DNA of 61,005 bases from Leyella stercorea. GTDB lineage: Bacteria; Bacteroidota; Bacteroidia; Bacteroidales; Bacteroidaceae. Positions 55,048-61,005 of the stretch are shown here, in pieces; the stretch's first letter is position 1; each line of letters starts with the position of its first letter. Made by a program: the position numbers and the translations under genes. Under the pieces are notes generated by a model. That model had not been told where the DNA came from. It made no database searches and saw only the letters and a program-made list of their open reading frames with translations. Location of the stretch: contig NZ_JADYTS010000010.1 in the NCBI RefSeq assembly GCF_021531355.1, forward strand, positions 1 through 61,005. Reading direction: 5' to 3'.

Positions 55048-57603
55048 ATGAAAATTAAAGCAGATTACGCTAACGCTCCTCAATGGAAGGAGGTTACAAT
55101 CAAGTCTACACTTCCTGCTGAGCTGAAGTGTCTTGATGAGCTCGCACACAACATGTGGTGGGCATGGAACTATGAGGCTCGCGACATGTGGAAAAGCCTT
55201 GACAAAGACCTCTATGAGGAGGTTGGCCACAACCCTGTAATGCTTCTCGATCGCTTGAGCTACGAGCGCAAGGAGGCTATTGTTAAGGACAAGGCCATCA
55301 TGGAGCGCGTTAAGGCTGTATACAAGAAGTTCCGCGAGTATATGGACGTTGCTCCTGACGCAACACGTCCTTCTGTGGCTTACTTCTGTATGGAGTATGG
55401 TATCAACCAGGTTGTCAAGATCTACTCAGGTGGTCTTGGTATGCTCGCCGGCGACTACATGAAAGAGGCTTCTGACTCTAACGTAAACATGTGTGGTGTT
55501 GGTTTCCTCTATCGCTATGGCTACTTCAAGCAGACTCTGTCTATGGACGGCCAGCAGATTGCCCAGTACGATGCCCAGAACTTCAACTCTCTCCCCGTAG
55601 AGCGTGTTCTCGATGAGAACGGCCAGCCTTTGGTAGTTGACGTTCCATATATGAACTATCAGGTTCACGCTTACGTATGGGTAATGAACGTAGGTCGTAT
55701 CAAGCTCTACTTGCTCGATACCGACAACGAGCTTAACTCAGAGTTTGACAAGCCTATCACACACGCCCTCTATGGTGGCGACAACGAGAACCGCTTGAAG
55801 CAGGAGATTCTGCTCGGTATCGGTGGTATGCTCACTCTCAAGAAGCTCGGTATCAAGAAGGACATCTACCATTGCAACGAGGGTCACGCAGCTCTCTGCA
55901 ACCTCCAGCGTCTTATCGACTACATCAACGAGGGAATGTCGTTCAACGAGGCTCTCGAGCTCGTTCGCGCTTCTTCACTCTATACTGTTCACACTCCGGT
56001 ACCTGCTGGTCACGACTACTTCGACGAGTCGCTCTTCGGCAAGTACATGGGCGGTTATCCTCAGATGCTTGGCATCTCTTGGGACGAATTCATCGGCATG
56101 GGCCGTACAAATCCTGACGACCACTCAGAGCGCTTCTGTATGTCTACCTTCGCTTGCAACACATGCCAGGAGGTTAACGGCGTAAGTAAGCTCCACGGCT
56201 GGGTAAGCCAGCGCATGTTCGCTCCTATCTGGAAGGGCTACTATCCTGAGGAGAGCCACGTAGGCTATGTAACCAATGGTGTTCACTTCCCGACATGGAC
56301 AGCTACAGAGTGGCGCAAGGTTTACGACAAGTACTTCGACAAGACATTCCTCAGCGACCAGTCTAATGAGAGCATCTGGCACTCTATCTACAACGTACCC
56401 GATACTGAGATCTGGGAGACACGTATGGCTCTTAAGAAGAAGCTCGTTGACTACATCCGTGAGAAGTTTGCTGCAACATGGCTCAAGAACCAGGGCGATC
56501 CTTCACGCGTAGTGACATTGCTCGAGAGCATCACTCCTAACGCTCTCTATATCGGCTTCTGCCGTCGTTTCGCTACTTACAAGCGTGCTCACCTTCTCTT
56601 TACCGACCTTGAGCGTCTGTCTAAGATCGTGAACAATCCGGAGCGTCCGGTTAAGTTCATCTTCTCTGGTAAGGCTCACCCGGCTGATGGTGCAGGTCAG
56701 GGCTTGATTAAGCGCATCTTCGAGATTAGCCAGCGTCCTGAGTTCCTCGGCAAGATTATCTTCCTTGAGGATTACGACATGGAGCTTGCACGTCGCCTTG
56801 TTTCAGGTGTTGATATCTGGATGAATACTCCGACACGTCCTCTTGAGGCTTCTGGTACATCAGGCGAGAAGGCAGAGATGAATGGTGTTGTTAACCTCTC
56901 AGTACTCGACGGCTGGTGGGTAGAGGGTTATCGTCAGGGTGCAGGTTGGGCTCTCAAGCAGGAGCGCACATACCCGAACCAGGGTTACCAGGATCAGCTT
57001 GATGCAGCTACAATCTACTCTCTCCTTGAGAACGAGATTCTGCCGCTCTTCTACAACCGCAACGAACAGGGCTTTAGCGAGGGATGGATCAAGACCATCA
57101 AGAACTCTATCGCCACTATCGCTCCTCATTATACAATGAAGCGTCAGCTTGACGACTACTATGATAAGTTCTACAACAAGGAGGCTGCCAACTTCAAGAA
57201 GCTTTCTGCCAATAACAACCGCCTCGCCAAGGAGCTTGCTTCATGGAAGGAGACTGTTGCTCAGCGTTGGGATTCTATCCGCGTAGTAAGCAAGGACGAT
57301 TCTGTTCTCTATGGAGCTGAGACTGGCAAGAAGTACACTCTGCGCTACGTTATTGACGAGCAGGGCTTGAACGACGCTATCGGACTTGAGCTTATTTCTA
57401 TCAAGACCGACAAGAATGGCGAGGAGCACATCTTCTCTAAGCGTGAGTTTGAGGTTGTAGCCCACGAAGGCAACAACTATACATTCGAGGCTACATTCGA
57501 GCCTGACGTAGCCGGTACATTCAAGAGCTGCGTACGTATGTATCCGAAGAATGAGAACCTCGTTTATCGTGAGGACTTCTGCTACGTTAAGTGGCTCGAC
57601 TAA
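55048..57603 (+). CDS. glgP: Alpha-glucan phosphorylase (GT35)
   Basis: The enzyme releases glucose-1-phosphate from glycogen or maltodextrin. It is a PLP-dependent GT-B protein of the archaeal/bacterial short type (851 residues). Visible are [20 protein letters not shown] (112-131), HCNEGHAAL (275-283), [12 protein letters not shown] (506-517), and the PLP region [13 protein letters not shown] with the likely cofactor Lys608. An extra C-terminal beta domain (about 765-851) resembles a glucan-binding/DUF3417-like extension. Codon use is very even and rich in preferred codons, a sign of high expression. It follows glgA and a strong terminator ends the unit. Confidence 0.93.
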   Translation: MKIKADYANAPQWKEVTIKSTLPAELKCLDELAHNMWWAWNYEARDMWKSLDKDLYEEVGHNPVMLLDRLSYERKEAIVKDKAIMERVKAVYKKFREYMDVAPDATRPSVAYFCMEYGINQVVKIYSGGLGMLAGDYMKEASDSNVNMCGVGFLYRYGYFKQTLSMDGQQIAQYDAQNFNSLPVERVLDENGQPLVVDVPYMNYQVHAYVWVMNVGRIKLYLLDTDNELNSEFDKPITHALYGGDNENRLKQEILLGIGGMLTLKKLGIKKDIYHCNEGHAALCNLQRLIDYINEGMSFNEALELVRASSLYTVHTPVPAGHDYFDESLFGKYMGGYPQMLGISWDEFIGMGRTNPDDHSERFCMSTFACNTCQEVNGVSKLHGWVSQRMFAPIWKGYYPEESHVGYVTNGVHFPTWTATEWRKVYDKYFDKTFLSDQSNESIWHSIYNVPDTEIWETRMALKKKLVDYIREKFAATWLKNQGDPSRVVTLLESITPNALYIGFCRRFATYKRAHLLFTDLERLSKIVNNPERPVKFIFSGKAHPADGAGQGLIKRIFEISQRPEFLGKIIFLEDYDMELARRLVSGVDIWMNTPTRPLEASGTSGEKAEMNGVVNLSVLDGWWVEGYRQGAGWALKQERTYPNQGYQDQLDAATIYSLLENEILPLFYNRNEQGFSEGWIKTIKNSIATIAPHYTMKRQLDDYYDKFYNKEAANFKKLSANNNRLAKELASWKETVAQRWDSIRVVSKDDSVLYGAETGKKYTLRYVIDEQGLNDAIGLELISIKTDKNGEEHIFSKREFEVVAHEGNNYTFEATFEPDVAGTFKSCVRMYPKNENLVYREDFCYVKWLD

Positions 57604-57625
57604 TCACAATAGACTATATAATATT

Positions 57626-57663
57626 AATCCCGAAGAAGTTCCAAACGGAATGCCTTCGGGATT
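57626..57663. terminator. Convergent terminator between glgP and tilS
   Basis: AATCCCGAAG (57626-57635) pairs with CTTCGGGATT (57654-57663) and is followed by Ts. The two genes converge here. Confidence 0.85.
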
Positions 57664-57703
57664 TTTATATTATCAATAAATATTATTAATCAATTTCCTT
57701 CCC

Positions 57704-59122
57704 CTACTTTTCAATCGAAATAGTAAGTACTTGAGTAGTAGTGGTTGTTGTACGACAACGATTGTCGGTACGTTCGCCTACCAACCATACAATCTTGCCA
57801 CTGGCGTCAGTAACAACTAACTGACGACGCTTGTCAAAGATAGAACGTTTGCGATCGGTCAAGAAGTCGCTCACCAGTTTGGTGTGGTTCATGCCAAAAG
57901 GCGTAAAACGGTCGCCATCAGCAATATTACGCACGGTAAGAGGCCACTTTAACGACTTAGCATCTAATGTAACAGTATTCGGACTAGTACTTGGTTTGAA
58001 ATCATCAGAAACCGTCATAATGTGAAAATCAAATCTTACACCCTCGGCAAGAGTATAAAGTCCTTGTTCGGGAATTTTCTTATTGAGAACATGGACTCCA
58101 TAATCAAGTGGTTGGATTATTAGACTATCACGATTGAAGCAGAGCTCATGAGTGGTCGATGCAAACAAACGAGTACGTTCAGACGGTTGATTGATAACAG
58201 CATACACCATTTCTACTTGCGACGAAGTGAAACCGCAAGGACTGAGAATATGAAACAAAACGCTCTCTGCCGATACTTGTGCCAACAGACGTGAAATGCT
58301 CACTGACAATGGAGCAACAACCGGACAAGCCATATCAACAGCCAACTTAACGGATTCAGGATTTTGACCTATCACATCAAAAATCGCTCTATTAATAGCG
58401 TTGTCGTAAATGTTAACTGCTTCGCCTACACGTAAAGAAGTCTCAAATATCGACTGTGACACATTTGGATTGAGCTGTTGCAGCAATGGCATCAATTCGA
58501 GTCGTATCTTGTTGCGCTTCACATCAGGTACGAGATTGGTGCTGTCAGTGACGAAGGTCTGATTGAGAGAATCAAGAAAGCCGACAATGTCGTGACGGCT
58601 TATGGAAAGTAGTGGACGCAAAATATACCCGTTACGAGGCTGAATGCCACGCAATCCACGTATTCCGGTACCACGCACAAGATTGAGCAGTACCGTCTCC
58701 ACACTGTCGTCACGATGATGGGCCACACAAATACCATCTGCATCAATGTCACGGCGCAGACGTTCAAAATAATCGTAGCGCAAACGACGTGCAGCCATCT
58801 CTATGCTCACATGATGCAGCAAAGCATATTCACGAGTGTCAAAATGAATGAGATGGAGAGGAATATCGTATGAGACACAGAGATTCTTGCAGAAGTTTTC
58901 GTCGCGATCAGACTCATTGCCACGCAAACGGAAATTGCAATGGGCAGCTTCAAGTTGCATGTTCCACTCGCCAGCAAGTCGCTTCATAACGAGCAGTAGT
59001 GCAACGCTGTCGGCACCTCCCGACAATGCTACAATATATTTACCACCCTCAACAAACAAAGAGTGTGCGGAAGCAAACGCCCGCACACTACCTATGAAAT
59101 TATTCTGTCCTATGTTGTTCAA
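57704..59122 (-). CDS. tilS: tRNA(Ile)-lysidine synthetase
   Basis: TilS converts C34 of the CAU-anticodon tRNA-Ile to lysidine so that it reads AUA. The 472-residue protein has the PP-loop SGGADS (35-40), AAHCNFRLRG, the substrate-binding CVAHHRDDSVET, and the GIRGLRGIQPRNGYILRPLL region; the C-terminal TilS domain starts near VRNIADGDRF. The family signature is complete. It follows rlmI by 21 bases on the same strand. Confidence 0.93.
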   Translation of the reverse strand: MNNIGQNNFIGSVRAFASAHSLFVEGGKYIVALSGGADSVALLLVMKRLAGEWNMQLEAAHCNFRLRGNESDRDENFCKNLCVSYDIPLHLIHFDTREYALLHHVSIEMAARRLRYDYFERLRRDIDADGICVAHHRDDSVETVLLNLVRGTGIRGLRGIQPRNGYILRPLLSISRHDIVGFLDSLNQTFVTDSTNLVPDVKRNKIRLELMPLLQQLNPNVSQSIFETSLRVGEAVNIYDNAINRAIFDVIGQNPESVKLAVDMACPVVAPLSVSISRLLAQVSAESVLFHILSPCGFTSSQVEMVYAVINQPSERTRLFASTTHELCFNRDSLIIQPLDYGVHVLNKKIPEQGLYTLAEGVRFDFHIMTVSDDFKPSTSPNTVTLDAKSLKWPLTVRNIADGDRFTPFGMNHTKLVSDFLTDRKRSIFDKRRQLVVTDASGKIVWLVGERTDNRCRTTTTTTQVLTISIEK

Positions 59123-59143
59123 AATACTGATATTTTAATAGAT

Positions 59144-60325
59144 TTACTCTACATACAGTACCAATCCCTTCAGATACTCACCCTCTGGATGGTAGATGTT
59201 TATGGGATGGTCGGCAGGCTGGTGAATCTGATGAAGGATGCGCACCTTGCGGTTGGCCTGTACAGCAGCTGTAAAGACAGCATTTCGGAAATTCTCCTTT
59301 GATACTATCTGCGAGCAACTGAATGTGAATAGTATTCCACCAGGTTTGATGCGCTGTAATCCCTTCACATTAAGACGTGTGTAACCCTTAAGTGCGTTAC
59401 GCAAAGCTGCACGATGTTTAGCAAAGGCAGGCGGGTCGAGTACAATAAGGTCGTACATCTTATCGTTGGCATCAAGATATTTGAAAGCATCCTCACAAAA
59501 TGCTGCATGACGTTCATCACCAGGGAAGTTCATCGCGATGTTCTTATTGGTGAGTTCTATTGCCTTTGCACTGCTATCTACTGAGTGTACAAGCTTAGCA
59601 CCACCACGCATCGCATACACTGAGAAACCTCCTGTGTAGCAGAACATATTGAGTACAGAGCGACCACGTGAGTAAGTCTCAAGCAGATGACGGTTTTCAC
59701 GCTGATCGACAAAGAAGCCCGTCTTCTGCCCCTTAAGCCAGTCAATATGGAAGTTGAGTCCGTTCTCCATAGCTACGTCGCTGCCCATAGATCCGTAGAT
59801 AAATCCGTTCTCATGCTCGATGTCAGCTTTAAACGGCAGTGTGGTTTCACTCTTGTAGTAGACATTGGCTATTTCGCCACCAGCAACTTTAACAAGCGCC
59901 TCACAAATCTCATTACGATAGACATGCATTCCTACCGAATGGGCCTGCATCACAGCAGTGTCACCATAACAATCGATAATCAGTCCCGGCAAATTGTCAC
60001 CCTCGCCATGTACCAGTCGGAATGTGTTGTTGTTCTCACGTCCAATTAGCCCTATAGCCTTTCGCATCTCCCAAGCCGAACTTAGACGTGACTCCCAAAA
60101 CTCTGCATCAATTTCAACATCACGGAATGAGAGCACTCGTACAGCAATACTGCCTATTTGGAACATACCGACAGCAATAAAATCACCCGACGCAGTGATA
60201 ACACGTACCAACTCGCCTTCCTCCACACCTTCATCCACATTAGCTACGGCTCCGGAGAATATCCAAGGATGAAAGCGCTTCAGACTCTCTTCCTTGCCTT
60301 TTTTCAAATATAGTTTCTTATACAT
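59144..60325 (-). CDS. rlmI: 23S rRNA (cytosine) methyltransferase, RlmI type
   Basis: RlmI makes 5-methylcytosine in 23S rRNA (C1962 in E. coli). The protein has 393 residues, with a PUA domain (about 1-75, PWIFSGAVANVDEG), an EEHEE-like subdomain and a Rossmann SAM-binding domain with NMFCYTGGFSVYA and the catalytic LIVLDPPAFAKH; FSCSQIVS near the C-terminus is conserved. I chose the ATG at 60325 over the GTG at 60331. The IS element begins only a few bases upstream (about 60331), so the native promoter is displaced. Confidence 0.92.
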   Translation of the reverse strand: MYKKLYLKKGKEESLKRFHPWIFSGAVANVDEGVEEGELVRVITASGDFIAVGMFQIGSIAVRVLSFRDVEIDAEFWESRLSSAWEMRKAIGLIGRENNNTFRLVHGEGDNLPGLIIDCYGDTAVMQAHSVGMHVYRNEICEALVKVAGGEIANVYYKSETTLPFKADIEHENGFIYGSMGSDVAMENGLNFHIDWLKGQKTGFFVDQRENRHLLETYSRGRSVLNMFCYTGGFSVYAMRGGAKLVHSVDSSAKAIELTNKNIAMNFPGDERHAAFCEDAFKYLDANDKMYDLIVLDPPAFAKHRAALRNALKGYTRLNVKGLQRIKPGGILFTFSCSQIVSKENFRNAVFTAAVQANRKVRILHQIHQPADHPINIYHPEGEYLKGLVLYVE

Positions 60326-60331
60326 ATTCAC

Positions 60332-61005
60332 TACTGTCCCGTTAAAGTGGACTAATCGCTCTTTGAATTAATTGAAATACAGTCTTTTGCAAGAGATTTC
60401 AAGGGTGCGATGATTTGATTTTGTACTTTTGCAGTTATCTATAACACTGCACGATGAACAAAGACAAATACGTTTTCGCCCAATTGATAGAATTTCTCGA
60501 CAATAACAAGTTTCGCCATTTGGTTGACAAATATGATGGAAACCGCTATGTGAAGCATTTCACTTGTTGGAATCAATTGCTTGCAATGATGTTTGGGCAA
60601 CTGAGCAATCGAGAGGGTGCGAGATCTGATTGTTGCTTTTGAAGCACATAGAACAAAGCAATACCATCTTGGATTAGGGCGTAAGCCTATTGCGAAAACG
60701 ACATTTGCTTCTGCCAATCAGAATCGTGACTACCGTATCTTTGAAGACTTTGCTTTCTATATTATGGAGCAGGCCAGAAAGAAACGTGTGACAGATATCT
60801 TCAAGTTGCAAGGCAATGTGTATGCTTTCGACTCAACGACCATTCCTTTGTGTTAGTCTGTCTTCTGGTGGGCAAAGTTCCGTAAGAAGAAGGGAGGAGT
60901 AAAAGCACATGTGCTATATGACCTCGAATCTTAGGTCCCAGCTTTCTTCCACATCTCTACAGCATCAGTTTACGACTCAAAGGCAATGAAGGAAATTCCT
61001 TATGA
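60332..61005 (+). mobile_element. Left part of an IS4-type element (DUF4372 class), truncated by the window
   Basis: The segment from the sequence ACTGTCCCGTTAAAGTGG (starting near 60332) to the window end looks like an insertion sequence: a terminal-type start, a leader with TACTTTTG (60424-60431) as promoter box, and a transposase frame. The right end is outside the window, so target-site duplications cannot be read. Confidence 0.65.
60454..61005 (+). pseudogene. Transposase with DUF4372 N-terminus (IS4 family), broken
   Basis: The reading begins MNKDKYVFAQLIEFLDNNKF, the DUF4372-type start of Bacteroidetes IS4-family transposases. The frame is lost at about 60615-60620: FGQLSNRE is followed by a shifted frame that continues as LRDLIVAFEAHRTKQYHLGLG. 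Two in-frame stops occur after that, TAG at 60854-60856 and TAG near 60932. The rest (VFWWAKFRKKKGGVKAHVLYDLE, then the window end) matches the DDE domain in this frame. It is therefore a dead copy, cut off by the window edge. Confidence 0.7.

Noticed and set aside
1..61005. CRISPR arrays, tRNA or rRNA genes, defence islands, prophage
   Set aside because: No regularly spaced repeats, cloverleaf-like sequences, nuclease or toxin gene sets, or phage structural genes could be seen in reading both strands.

Overview
The window is chromosomal DNA from a member of the Bacteroidales, most likely a Prevotellaceae (Prevotella/Segatella-like) species. Signs of this are the repeated TAnnTTTG -7 promoter boxes, the scarcity of Shine-Dalgarno sequences, the FeoA-FeoB and NfnA-NfnB type fusions, a Rho with a long acidic insert, a lipoprotein version of the BamA/TamA family, a GT3-type glycogen synthase next to a GT35 phosphorylase, class III fructose-bisphosphatase, and the ISL3/ISAon1-like and DUF4372-type transposase remnants. 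No rRNA, tRNA, CRISPR array, prophage or integrative element is visible. Most of the window is housekeeping and biosynthetic genes.

Layout. 1-0.5 kb: decayed 3' remnant of a transposase. 0.75-5.5 kb: rho-uvrA in one tight unit. 5.6-9.0 kb: a walJ-type metallohydrolase on the minus strand, then a Cys-rich lipoprotein and an ABC-F ATPase. 9.2-17.2 kb: a long plus-strand unit hisH-hisA-hisF-hisIE-ftsE-lysC-lysA, followed by a family-2 glycosyltransferase and an unrecognised protein. 17.2-22.9 kb: fbp, a GNAT acetyltransferase, the UPF0237 (ACT)/UPF0210 pair, and mnmE. The mnmE reading frame carries what looks like an intergenic-type tandem palindromic repeat. 22.9-37.5 kb: minus-strand units, namely a lipoprotein/TM protein, ttcA-like, DUF486, the NfnAB-type fusion, serS, rplU-rpmA, a secreted transglutaminase-like protein, tkt-rpiB, a candidate small RNA with its own promoter and terminator, and feoAB. 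37.7-39.8 kb: thrS with a strong terminator. 39.9-45.8 kb: a TamA-like lipoprotein, divergent from an RNA methyltransferase-hisB-folK-like-M64 peptidase run. 45.9-57.6 kb: clpC convergent with pyk, a TonB-dependent receptor, a small secreted protein, and the glycogen pair glgA-glgP. 57.7-60.3 kb: rlmI-tilS on the minus strand. 60.33 kb to the end: an IS4-type element with a frameshifted, stop-containing transposase, running off the window.

Functionally, the window joins histidine synthesis (HisH/A/F/IE at 9-12 kb and HisB at 43 kb), the aspartate-to-lysine/diaminopimelate branch (lysC, lysA), central carbon metabolism (fbp, tkt, rpiB, pyk, glgA, glgP), redox balancing (NfnAB), iron(II) uptake, translation (serS, thrS, L21, L27, ttcA-like, mnmE, tilS, rlmI) and envelope biogenesis. 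The most unusual signals are the repeat inserted in the MnmE G domain, the candidate small RNA upstream of tkt, a structured rplU leader, a GC-rich imperfect inverted repeat at 24.6 kb, a UvrA lacking half of its first zinc module, and a lipoprotein with a C-terminal membrane anchor.
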